Both the position numbers and the translations under genes were made by a program. A model generated the notes under the pieces. The model made no database searches, was not told the DNA's origin, and saw nothing but the letters and a program-made list of their open reading frames with translations. A stretch of 64,000 nt of DNA from Arthonia radiata (lineage: Eukaryota > Ascomycota > Arthoniomycetes > Arthoniales > Arthoniaceae). Location of the stretch: positions 310,001 to 374,000 of the forward strand of contig PSQN01000014.1 of assembly GCA_002989075.1 (NCBI GenBank). Reading direction: 5' to 3'. How positions within the stretch are numbered: the first letter of the stretch is position 1; each line of letters starts with the position of its first letter. Shown in pieces: positions 53,501-64,000 of the stretch.

Positions 53501-56500
53501 GATACTCTTCTAGCCAGTCCCTGAAGGCTTCAGTGCTTCCATGAAGCGCTGAGACGAAGTCATACAGTGTCTCTGCGAACTGCGAAAAATCGTCATCTTC
53601 AAAGACATCTAGGACCTCTTGCTGTCTGCTCTCGATGAGGATGTGGAGAGCAGACTGAGCCACTTCAAGCTCATTGCCCTCAGCTTGTGGTAGCAGTCTT
53701 AGGATGGCACAGAACAATGGACCGGTGCATTCCATTAGATCATCTTGTCCACTTCCCATCGCCGTCGACCAGTCAGGCAGCGACACGATAGAAATGAGTC
53801 GTTTGAGACCCTCGAACGAGTCTTTGGCTTTCGCCACATGGAATAATGTTGTCCGCGCTAGGGTGGACCGTATCGTATAGAGTGACGGGCTACAAAGACG
53901 AACGTCTTTGATGGCTTGGATGCTGGGCTGCTGCCAGTATTGCAAGAACGCCACGTTAAACTTAACAAGACGCAAAGCCCCATAAACGAGCCAACCCTCC
54001 GTGTAGGCTTCGAGAGCCTGCATTGAGAACCTAGCCAAATTCATGAGAACCCGCGTCTCGTTAAAGATGCTTGGATTGGTGCGAAGTCGGTCCTGAAGAT
54101 TGTGCATCGTTTCTCGGATCATGTATGCATTCACACTCGCTCTGAGTGTGAACGAGCATGCTGGTGCCTTGTGAAAGAGGCCCAGACCGGTGAAATCTTT
54201 ACGCTCCAGTATCTGACCCGCTAGGACTCGTACGAGCAAGTGAACACTTAGCATGAGCAGTTCGTCATTTTGAAATAGATTGACGATATCGTTCTCAGAG
54301 TCCGGCATATCCTCTTGATGTGTGGTGTCGCTGGTCAACGCCTGTATGCTTTCTTTCGAAGGCACTAACACAAAAGAAGACTGACGTCTCCTTCGTCGAT
54401 TCGTGTCAGGTCGTGGACCTGACCCTTCTGCATTGCCCCGCATTGATACCGGCATGTGCGATGATGCGGTCGGTGAGATCAAGTCAAGATGATGCGGATC
54501 TGATACCGAGAATCCGTCTTTGGGAGACAAGAGGCTGCCAGCACCACTAAGACGCGCAAATATGCATCTCAGTATGTCGCGAGTGAAGTTTGATTGAACG
54601 CAAAAATCGTTAAAAGCAGGGACTGTGTCTTGCGCATCTCTGAGGAGTTTCAGAACCTTCGCAATCAAGGCAGAACTAGGTGTCTCCTCTTGGTCGGCCT
54701 CGGAAGTAAAGACTGCAGAGGTCGCTCCGGGGTCAGTATGGTTCGTGTCGTTGGATAGCTCCACAAGCTTGGACGCTCTGCAAGCGACTTCAAGCATGGA
54801 CGCCATGACAGAAAATACTGAGGGGCAGTACAATCCGTTCGCTGCCTTTTTCGAAATGCCTGCAGCAATGCTGTCGACGTCAAACTTGTTTCGGGACGAA
54901 ATTTCGATCGGGTCAATACCAAACATGACGGCGATGCAACTCTCCCAGACGGATTGAACGTGCCACCACTTTCTCAGCTTCAACTTCAGAAGCTGTAGTC
55001 CGTTACAGGTATTTTCGAACTTTGACAAGTACCGAGGGCCTTGAACAACGAGTAGTCTCGAAAGAATTTGCATGCACGGTCCAATGACGGTCTCACTCTC
55101 GCACGAGAGTAGATGAAGGCACCATTTGTTGGTGACGGTGCGAGCAAATTTACGGATCTGAACAGAGGAGGAATCGTCTAACATCAAATGTGAAAATACT
55201 TTCAACACTTGCGCGCCAATGTCGAAAGAAGAAGGTCGACTGTGCTCGTGATCACGTTCAAACGTAGTACTAATGCTTCGAATCGATTGCGACTTTCGTA
55301 AAGTACGTTGTAGAATGCTGGTGGGAGTTCGGTGGGGGCCTGCATTAGTCACAGTGCTTCTTTCTGGGTTAGCCGTTGCGTATGTGATGTACAGTGCTAT
55401 CGCCCGATAAGCTTCCGAGGAAGGCATATTTGACAAAAACGACTGAAGGGTCTCGAGCGCCAAAGGTAAACACCTCCGGCTCATCTGCTCGCTTTTGAAT
55501 GCGTTGATGAGTCGCTTGACGGGACCTGTTGTATGTCAGTTGGACCACATGGGATCGCCGGTGCAAGTAATCTTACGCATTCGACTGAGCCGCTTAATAT
55601 TGAATTGTCTATAGCGTGAATGTGCTATGAGATCGACGTATTGCTTATAATACAACCTCTGGGAGACTTCTTCAGCCGATCGCCAGATATCGGAATCGAC
55701 GATCAGAGACCTGTAAGCGAGCGGATTTGAGATTACAGCAGACGTCGGATCTTCAGCATCGTAGCCAGTATTGCCTAGTATAAGTTGGAGGAGGCGGAGT
55801 GAGAACGGCGAGCCCTTCTCGTCACTGTGTTGAGGTGCGTCTCGATGGAGCATGTTTTTCGAGCGAATTAGAAAGCCCATCATTGGAAATCCACCCTCTC
55901 TTTCGAAGGCCTCACTCAGTCTCCAGTTATCGCGTACTAGTCCGAAAATGATACGAATCGACTGGAGGATCTGGTCTTCTTCGACGGCGGACTGCAAAAG
56001 CTTGATTGCGAACGCTATGCCTCCACTCATGCGCCAGACAAAGTGGCCGATCGACCTTGCCCGAGCTAGCTTGAACCCACCATGGCCGTGTAACACAGCC
56101 ACTTGCTTTTTGAAAGTAGATGCAGATGGCGGCGAAGCCAAATTTAGAAAGTCGTCATGAAATATGTAATGACCTTCTCCTGCAGTCACACTGGACGAAC
56201 TCAAGGGCTTTGTGGCGTCTCTCAAGACACCTGAATCACAGCTTGCGGCTGACAGGTTCAACAAGAAATTGCCTCCATCGTTAATCGCGCCCGCGCGACC
56301 TTTGATGGCTTGTGCGATGACAGACTGATCGTCAGACCCAGCATATAGCCGCTCATGCATCAGACTGAGATTCGTCGACGTTTCGTAAGTTTGAAAAGAG
56401 CCAAGACAGTCCTGAAAGCTCCCTACATATTCGGGCCCAAGATTTTTGTAGACAAAGATGAGTTCCTCTGGAAGTGCACGAGCCACGAGTTGACAACTGG

Positions 56501-58079
56501 CAAGGGACCATCGAGAATGCAATGTCCCTGTACCTAGCCGAGGTGCGATGTTTGTAGGCGTTCCGAGAAAAGCTTGTACGGCCAAATTTGGTGCCGGCGG
56601 CATACCGAGATGTTTGCTTGACGCTCGCGGAATGAGTTTCCGCGGAGGATCCATCGGGTACGCACACTTGACTTTCTCAGTTGCAACGCCATCTATGATG
56701 AGAGTGGCGCGTCCAGAATTGGTCGCGCCAGGGTGCTTGTGCACGATCGCCACATGATACCAACGCCCAGCAGCGAAAGGCTCGCATTTGAATCGGATGC
56801 TTGGCCTATCCGACTTGACCGACGTCTGCAAGACTAAACGTTTCGTCTCACGCTCTAGATAAAGGAGCACGAAGCACGTTTGCGTGCCGTCGAAGGCGCC
56901 AAAGAGTGTCGTGTGGCAGGCCTCATCATAATCATCGATGCAGAGCCACGCCATGAAGGTGTAGCCACCGGCTTGCTCATTTGGAGGGAAGGGCCCAGGT
57001 AACGCTGCAATCTCGAGTGATGCGTAGCCGTGCAACGAAAGGTCCAATGCGATATGTGGAGGCTGGCTAGGTTCGTTTACGAGGGCCTCCAACAAAGAGT
57101 TGGTGCTTGTGAACGCTTCTCTGCAGATTTCTAGTGCTGAACTGGACGACTTTGATCCATTGCTCAAAAGTTTTCTCCTTAAACTGCCCACAGATGCCCG
57201 CGCTTGTGGTTGGAGGTGGTCGTGAAGATTGCTAGAACACAACACCTCAACAATATCTGAGTCAGCCATGCTTACCGCGTTCCAATGGCTCTGATTCATG
57301 AGTTGAAGCAGCTCCCGTGCGGTCGAGGATAAGAGATCGTCCAAATGCTTGCTATTGAATCTGGGTTGGTCTGCTGAAGCGATGGCAGTACAAAGATGTG
57401 CAATGATTGACAAAGCCTCAGGAATCCAGATGATCGCTATGTTTTGCCGACTACCGCCTAGCACGGGCCGTGTAGATTCTGTTTGGCCACTCTGCGGGTT
57501 GTTCTCCTTCAATGTCCTACTATCTGCATCCTCGCGCAATGTGAAGGAGAAGACAAGATTCAGGAGCCTGCGTAACCATGACGTATCCTCTGTGCTAGAT
57601 AGCAATATAATGCTTTGAAAATCCAGGAGATGTCGTTGCAGCACATGCCAACGATTCGTGCCTCCAGACTGCGAGAAGTGTCGGCCATTGACACGGTGAT
57701 CTAGCAACACCTCGGATAGGACGAGAAAACATAATTTGAGAAGTTCGAAGACTGTTCTGTTTGGTCCTGTTAATTCCCAGAGGGACGAGACATTGCCCAC
57801 AACACCCAAAAGGACATCAAACCCATCAGCATGGCGAAAGTCGTCTTTTACTCTTCCATGCCGGTGAGAGGTATCGATCAAGATGATATGTAGCTCTCGC
57901 AATCTGTCGCATTGATCTTCAACATAGCGATCAGGCCCGTCCTTGCCAACTTCCTCAGCAGAGACTAAAGTCAGCAGGTTGCGTATACGCCCAAGCGCCG
58001 TGGACGATGTTGGAGATAATGCATCATCAGGTGGATTGTCTTTCCCGAGTGTAGGGTCGCGGCTGGCGATGTCGGCCAT
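50514..58079 (-). CDS. BEACH-WD40 protein (beige/Bph1/LvsA type)
   Basis: Two exons 58079-55577 and 55525-50514 with a 51-bp phase-1 intron, 2504 aa. The start is MADIASRDPTLG at 58079 (a GTG upstream is rejected). A concanavalin-A-like domain lies at about 343-490 (GGYTFMAWLCIDDYDEACH, WYHVAIVHKHPG). After a long helical region a PH-BEACH domain occupies about 1725-1870 (ILSFSKRNFLTRPVAVEVFF). The BEACH domain runs about 1900-2190 with MTKKWIKGEVSNFHYLMWIN, FPWVLADYTSKELDLSNP, HYGTHYSSAMTV and EFYCLSDFLVNVN. WD repeats follow to the end (FTGSDDGTVTAWHV, LTASIDGKIIVWDL, SGHTQGIVKVWNL). Such proteins are large scaffolds for vesicle traffic, endolysosomal and vacuolar sorting. Complete, conserved, nothing odd. 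Confidence 0.93.
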
Positions 58080-58705
58080 ATTCCCCGACACGGGACGACG
58101 GAATTAAGACAGGAAATGCGTGAGAAAGCCACCACATCTCGGCGAAGTAGAAAAGCTTGAGAGGGTTTGTGGATCCGAAAGGCGCGTCAACGGATACATG
58201 TGATATCAACCAAGCAATCAGACCAGAGTATGTGGAAAGGTACGAGCTCGAGTCCAGCCGGATACATTGAAAACGCGCTCTACGGCGAGTGAAGCTGCTG
58301 GTGAACGGTAAGGTTGAGCTTCGTACCCCGTTAAAATGCGACGCTTGCCAGCCGGAGTCGTGATCGAGGACGTCCTAGAATGCAGCAAAGACCTACTGAC
58401 GTCCTGTATGATCAGCTGAAAGATGGGACGGTGGAAGAAGCGTGAAGACTGATTCGGGAACGCCAAGCCCCGGTATCTCCACTAGCGCGTGTCCAGGGTC
58501 ACGCGAGTTGGCCCCAGCGTTCGCAGCAACGAGCATGTCATCGGGCTACTGCCTTGTGACAGACCTCCAGCCTCCTCTATCAACACCTTATCTTCCCATC
58601 CGTCCTCCTTCCATCCACGCCCTTCTTCTGTTTCACTCGACTGCAGTCCCAGACTTTTATCACCTATTGCTAGTTGCTCTGCTCACAGTGCCCATCAACA
58701 GCAAG
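58080..58705. promoter_or_regulatory. Divergent promoter of BEACH and subtilisin genes
   Basis: About 630 bases between two divergently transcribed genes, so both promoters must lie here. The protease side (58600-58700) is pyrimidine-rich. No specific site recognised. Confidence 0.4.
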
Positions 58706-60514
58706 ATGCGGTCCCTGCTAGCCCTCTTACCCAGCCTCGCTGCAGCCACGCCAGCCTTCTGGAGCTCTCAGAACGAGCTCGCACCTATTCTATCAACTGC
58801 GGCGACAGCTGATACCATCCAAGACTCATACATCGTTGTGTTCAAGAACCATGTAAAGCATAATGATGCGGTCGCCCACCACAGCTGGGTTCAGAACCTA
58901 CATGATGCTTCGGAGTCAAGCCGAGGCGAGCTCCGCAAGCGATCTCAGCTTCCTCTCCTCGACTCTACCTACGCTGGCTTGAAGCATACATACAACATTG
59001 CAGGCAGCCTACTTGGCTATTCTGGTCATTTCGATGAGGACGTGATCGCGGAGATCCGAAGGCATCCTGACGTGAGACAACTGGCGCCCTCACCACCGCT
59101 GCTGCTAATCCTCCATCCCAGGTTGAATACATCGAACGAGATCAAGAGGTCCACACCCTCGAATACCGTGATGCATATGACGAGCTTGCCCACATCAGCA
59201 AGGGCGATGAGGGCGAATTACAGAAGAACTCTCCCTGGGTGAGTCCACTACCTGGCGCATCCATCGAGGTCATTCTCTCGGCTATGAGACAGCCTGCGCA
59301 GATGCTCCTTAAGACGCGTTTTGCTAACACGTCTGTCCTTAGGGTCTCGCGCGCATCTCCCACCGCGACGGTCTCAGTTTTGGAAACTTTAACAAATACC
59401 TATATGCAGAAGATGGTGGCGAAGGCGTCGACGTTTATGTGATCGACACTGGCACCAACGTGAACCACGTGGACTTCGAAGGGCGGGCGAAATGGGAGAA
59501 GACAGTCCCTCAAGGCGACCCAGACGAAGACGGTAATGGACACGGCACCCACTGCTCTGGCACGATTGCTGGGAAGAAATACGGCGTTGCAAAGAAGGCC
59601 AACATCCGGGCTATCAAGGTCTTACGTTCCAATGGATCAGGCACAATGTCTGACGTTGTCAAGGTATGTCAACAGCGCCCCCACAGTGTACATTTGGGTC
59701 AAGAAACACCTGAGCGGATGCCGGGTCGCCGGCGCTGCTGAATATCCCCTTTTTCTCCTCCACATTCAACGTGCGTGAGCGCTGGGCTTTTTGGCTAATA
59801 CAGATTACTTCAGGGCGTCGAGCACGCAGCTGAGGCTCACACCAAAGCGGTCAAGGACGCTAAAGACGGCAAGCGCAAAGGCTTCAAGGGTTCCGCTGCT
59901 AACATGAGCTTGGGTGGCGGCAAGAGCCCCACCCTGGACGCCACTGTCAACGCAGCTGTCAAGGTCGGCATCCATTTCGCCGTCGCTGCTGGAAACGACA
60001 ACGCGGACTCCTGCAAATACTCACCTGCAGCTGCTGACCAGGCGGTCACTGTTGGAGCCTCTACTCTTGCCGATGATCGCGCTTATTTCAGCAACTACGG
60101 CAAATGCAATGATATCTTTGCGCCCGGTCTCAACATCCTCAGCACCTGGATTGGCTCTAAATACGCAGTGAACACAATCTCAGGTACCTCAATGGCCTCA
60201 CCTCACATTGCTGGTCTTCTGGCGTATTTGCTCTCTCTTAGCCCCGCCGGCGAAGAGCCTACCCCAGCCGAGCTCAAGGCCGAATTAATCGAAATTGCGA
60301 CCAAGGGCGCCCTTTCCGACGTACCGAGTAACACCAAGAACGTGAGTTGACCCCCTCTGTTTGCTCTTATATGGCCTCCCAAAGTCGCTTTTCCCCAGCA
60401 AACCCCGAGGATCGTAACTGACTAAAATTGCCCAATTAGATCGTCGCGTGGAACGGAGGAGGTAAATCGAACCTCACGGACATTGTCCACAAAGGGGTTT
60501 ACGCTCTGGCCTAG
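58706..60514 (+). CDS. Subtilisin-like serine protease (S8A, vacuolar proteinase B type)
   Basis: Five exons 58706-59071, 59122-59238, 59343-59663, 59814-60341 and 60440-60514, 468 aa, all introns phase 0. The signal peptide is MRSLLALLPSLAAATPAFWS. An inhibitor I9 propeptide follows (DSYIVVFKNHVKHNDAVAHH ... HPDVEYIERDQEVH). The catalytic triad is in VDVYVIDTGTNV (Asp about 196), DGNGHG-THCSGTIAG (His about 228) and SGTSMASPHIAG (Ser about 393), with the oxyanion Asn in AVAAGNDNADSC. Splicing is needed to keep the frame at each junction. Similar enzymes are vacuolar PrB/Pep2-type or secreted alkaline proteases; the sequence SSRGELRKR before the mature part suggests processing. Active by motif. 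Confidence 0.92.
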
Positions 60515-60800
60515 TTCGCTGAAGAGTCCGCGGAATGGCGCATGGACACCAGACAGAGCTTCATTGTAACTATTTGCGTAGTACCGGTCGTGTTTTTCGT
60601 GGCCATAGCGAAGATTTGCATGGCGTAGCCGTGCCGTTGAGCCCGCACACTGTCTTCATTCAGGTCTGAAACCTGCGTTCTTGGTGATCGTCGGCCAGTT
60701 GGCGCTCTGGAGCGCTGGCTGTGATGTCATTGTCGTAGGCGTGGATGCTGTGGGGTTTGCTGATATCGCTCTCTATATTCGGATTTTCGTGGCTTTTAGG
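60515..60800. other. 3' flank of the protease gene
   Basis: No ORF of interest. Confidence 0.4.
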
Positions 60801-60816
60801 GGGGGGGGGGGGGGGG
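60799..60816. repeat. Poly-G run (18 bases)
   Basis: An uninterrupted run of 18 G, immediately before the first unit of the degenerate tandem repeat. Length may be unreliable in assembly. Confidence 0.7.
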
Positions 60817-60817
60817 A

Positions 60818-62140
60818 ACAGACAGCGTTTCGGGGGTGATGGTAGGCCTTCTAGCATCACGGAATCTAGACTGCGCCGGCGTGTCGTATCTCGTAGGCGT
60901 GGGGTAAGACCTATTTGCTTAAGGTGTGTGTGCTCTTCTTTTTCCCTAACTTTGCCCTAACTTTGCTATATAACCTCACGGTCTACTTATATCAAAGTCC
61001 TTGAAAAGCTGTTCGTACACCCTGAACAGCGTTTCCACACTATCAATATCCTTCTCGCACCTCATTTTCTAGATCGCGCCGGAGTACCAGGTCTCATAGG
61101 GTGAGTTTGAGACGTAATTGCTGTAGGCGTGTAGGTTGTGCTATCTGCTGTTAACACAGGCCTGTCTGAGTGTTCGTAGCTTTTCCGGGCTATGGATATG
61201 CCTCAAGCACCTCAGTCTCTAGATCGCGCCGGGATACGGGGTCTCGCAGAGTAAGTTTGAGACTTAATTGCTGTAAGCGTGTAAGCTGTACTTTTCCCTA
61301 ACTTTGCTGTGTGCGTATACGCTCTGTATGTATGTTAGGTACCTTGTTTCGTCCTTTGTGCGTTTTGAACAGCGTTCTACGAACTTTGGGGACACTTCCA
61401 GGACACTACCTGCTCAAAAGCGCGTTGCGCCGGCATTTCGGGTCTCGTGGGCAAGGTGTCGGACCTGATTCCTGCATTGGTGTGCGCTGTGCTTTTTCCC
61501 TGGGTTTCTTGTTGGCTCCGCTGTTTGAGAGCTTTGGACGATGCTGATGTGCTCCTCTGTGCTTACTTGTTTCAGCATTTGCGTCACTTTTGGCAGAAGA
61601 AATATGTATTTGCTACGCTGGTTGGAAAGACTTACGTGCTGCAAAGTTTGCCGTTATCGTGGTGCAGCTGAATGTTTGCAAGAACGTTGCTGGAAATATA
61701 GGGGATACTAAACAGCATTTCAGGACTGATGCTAAGCGTCTGTCACGCGACACTGTGGGATGCGCCGGTGTACTGCATTTCACTGGTGTGCGTTGGGACT
61801 TAAATGTCGCACGTGTATAGGCTGTGAGGTCGTCGATGTGGGGTTTTCCTCATTCACTGTCTGCTGTCTGAACCTATCGAACAGCGTCCATCTACTACGG
61901 GTGAGCCTTATATCACCCATGACTCTGCATTACGCCGGCGCACTCCACATTGTGGGGGTTGATTGAAGTCTAATGCCCGTGGGCGTACATGCTGTAAGAT
62001 CTGTATAATCGTTCTCCTTGCCGAGCGATATGTCACTGGGATGCGCGGTATTCCTCGGCTCTGGACAGCATTTTACAGCTACGAATGGTCCATCTGGAGC
62101 GTATACTTTCGATAGTGCCGGTATTTGGGCTGCGGAGATG
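60818..62140. repeat. Degenerate long-period tandem repeat
   Basis: A two-part module, a/gACAGC(G/A)TT then about 52-64 bases later GCGCCGG or close variant, occurs at about 60821/60873, 61012/61078, 61366/61430, 61706/61770, 61879/61934 and 62064/62117. Another GCGCCGG copy at about 61226 lacks the first part. Between some modules TTTGAGAC-TAATTGCTGTA and GCGTGTA are also shared (61100 and 61258). Unit spacing is about 170-350 bp. The constant inner spacing rules out chance. No ORF spans the units. Origin unknown: decayed satellite, minisatellite or old element array. Confidence 0.6.
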
Positions 62141-64000
62141 GTGACATGGTAAAGTGAAGCTCGGAGTGCAGCTGCTCTCTACTTTGGGATACCTGGTTGA
62201 CATTTTGCGGGTGCTCAGGGTGCATTGACCTACTTTTGATGATAACGTGTGAGACTTCCGACATCTGCCTACCTTAGGTGCGCCAGTCAAGTGCCCGTGG
62301 TAGCCGTGGTTTGGGACCGGATAGCTGGAGGCTTGTCGGCTATGAGGTTTATGGCGGAGTGGCATTATTCACAGTCCTTGCCTTTGGTCCGTTGCATTTT
62401 CAGGCTGTTTGCACTTTGTATAGCGATCTACGGCTATCGCGGAGGCTCCAGCATTCAGTTGCTGATATAACGCAGCGGTCACGTTTAAGACGAGGCTTGA
62501 TGCGTACTACAAAGTAAGCAGTCGAAATGCTGCGCGGCATGCGTGCAGTCTCACCATCACGTTCTCGGACGGCGCTTGTGGATAGCGTGTCAAGACTTGT
62601 GGTACGGCGGTAGAACTGGTCGCCTTGGTGGGTATGAGTGGGCTGCCAGACCGCAGGCCTACTCTGTACCGGAGGCTGCGCGATGCGTATGCCGTTCATT
62701 ACGTTTCCTGTTCTGATTTTATACTTGATATGACGCTGACAGCCAGAAATCTCCTGATCCCAGTCCGGATCCAGAACGTGCAATCTTTGGGGAGCGTTGC
62801 AGTCTTGCAGCTCAAGCCCAGTCTAAAGTCTAGAAGCTAACGATGTGTCGGCTGTTAGAGTGGCCAGTGAACCTTGCCTCATGGTGCGCGGGCACTCAGT
62901 GCTTCGTATTTTTTGGTGCGCAATTTTGGGCCATCCAGTGGCCACTTGGGGTTGTGGCATAGCTCTGTGGGGTGTGGTGAAAGACTGGGTTGGAGTAACA
63001 ATGTCAATGCAGCTCGAGTCAGGTATTGCGTTGCGTTCGCTGCGATGTTCCTTTCGTTGCCCCACTTTGGATCACGTTGTTTGTTTTTTGCTGGACTGAG
63101 CAATCTCTAGATAGCTCGTCCTGGCGATGAGCGAGCTTTCGTGGGTGAGAAGACTACGATAACGCTGGCGTTACCGTTACAGACAGAGCACTTACAATCG
63201 TAGATGCATGGCATGGATGCTGTATTGTTGATACCATGATACTTTCGTGCTTTTACAAATGGCCTGCTCCCAAAGTATTGCTTCTAGTCCTCCGGATCAA
63301 GGAATGTAGTTCCAATATCCAATTTTCCACACGTCCCGGCAAGACGAAAGTGATCTTCTCGTACGTGATGCCTATTACGTGGATTCTACAGCATTTCTCC
63401 ATGCTGCTTTCCATGACTTCATATCGCCTTAGCTCTTCTTGGTGTTGTTCTTTGCTCTTGCCATTGAACATCACTTCTTATTTGGTGGCGCGTGCGTTCG
63501 TCTCCGCCAGAATCTATGCGCAAGCAGACTTGTTCCCACAAGCAAGAAGTCTGACGCGTGGTACACGATCTCTGCCGCGGGTTTTCTTTGCCTCCATTGA
63601 ACCGCTCTTGCTTGCGTTCGTGGCCGTCTTTGAATAGTTCTATGCAGATAGAGTCGGCTTCATGAGGATATGAACAGTTTTCTTCGAAGCTTCACGTCAG
63701 TGCAACTTCTGGGCGCCATCCCACGGGTTTCTATAGCGTGCATCAGCACGAGGTTGACATCTGAATGCATGTGGAGAGGGCGCATCCAGTAACACTCCGA
63801 TGAGCGTCATGCTGGGCACTACTAAGGGCTCGTTGATACGAGTCTCCGCGTGGATGGGCCAAAGTGAGAGACTTCACAATGTCGTCCAGCTTGCAAGGCG
63901 TCTCGGACTTCCCCACGCGATGTGGGAGAGGCTTGTGAAGAATTGGTCCTGAAGAGATGCATGTAACAGCAGGATTTGCTCGTGAGCCGCCCGAAAGAAG
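62141..64000. other. Gene-poor right end of window
   Basis: Weak continuation of repeat-like phrases to about 62700, then unique sequence. A minus-strand ORF at 63253-63471 (MFNGKSKEQHQEELRRYEVM, then KITFVLPGRVENWILELHSL) is protein-like, but bounded upstream by a stop and unsupported by splice signals. I see no secure gene. Confidence 0.35.

Noticed and set aside
63236-63637. 133-codon plus ORF rich in Leu/Ser/Phe
   Set aside because: Starts at a non-canonical context, no domain or signal peptide; likely chance in a gene-poor tract.
1-64000. CRISPR arrays, tRNA or rRNA genes
   Set aside because: No regularly spaced identical repeats with unique spacers, no recognisable tRNA A/B box pairs with cloverleaf arms, and no rRNA-like sequence were seen by eye.

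Overview
The window is nuclear DNA of a filamentous ascomycete (Pezizomycotina). Genes are interrupted by short introns of about 45-125 bp with GT-AG ends and CTRAC-like branch sites, intergenic spaces are a few hundred bases, and the gene families are typical of the group: a Pal1 morphology protein, a Zn2Cys6 regulator, two fungal rhodopsin-type seven-helix proteins, a BEACH protein, a vacuolar-type subtilisin and a fungal P450. A dothideomycete is my best guess, but that is inference.

Layout. 1-5 kb: the start of a secreted protein running off the left edge, a decayed gene relic and a small cysteine-containing secreted protein. 6-15.7 kb: a housekeeping block with Pal1, a Rad51-like protein without a Walker A motif, a long disordered fungal protein and a multi-pass membrane protein. 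16-24 kb: a foldback MITE, a P450, a secreted cupin, a Zn2Cys6 regulator and a rhodopsin-type membrane protein. 25-36 kb: an accessory island with two tandem GPI-anchored-type paralogues, four dispersed copies of a small Trp-rich family (two with an in-frame stop), a small Ser-rich gene beside a hAT-type MITE with a perfect 8-bp target duplication, and a nucleoside-phosphorylase / ubiquitin-like / zinc-ribbon gene. That last gene is split by one TAG and has a 5'-truncated non-LTR element with a 13-bp target duplication inserted just upstream. 37-49 kb: an AlkB-like dioxygenase, decayed short tandem repeats, an alpha/beta hydrolase, a monocarboxylate-type transporter, a frameshifted stand-alone adenylation domain, a second rhodopsin-type protein and an NADH-cytochrome b5 reductase. 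49.5-60.5 kb: a TMEM208/SND2 homologue with a 9-nt first exon, a 2504-residue BEACH protein and a subtilisin. 60.8-64 kb: a gene-poor tract carrying a degenerate tandem repeat.

The most interesting part is the 25-36 kb island. It has lineage-restricted small genes, an NLR-like sensor/effector architecture without a NACHT domain, recent transposon insertions, and two genes in which a TAG sits exactly where a Trp (TGG) codon is expected. That pattern fits either repeat-induced mutation or recoding/A-to-I editing, and RNA data would tell them apart.

All exon boundaries were derived by hand from splice signals, reading frame and family resemblance. No database search was run.
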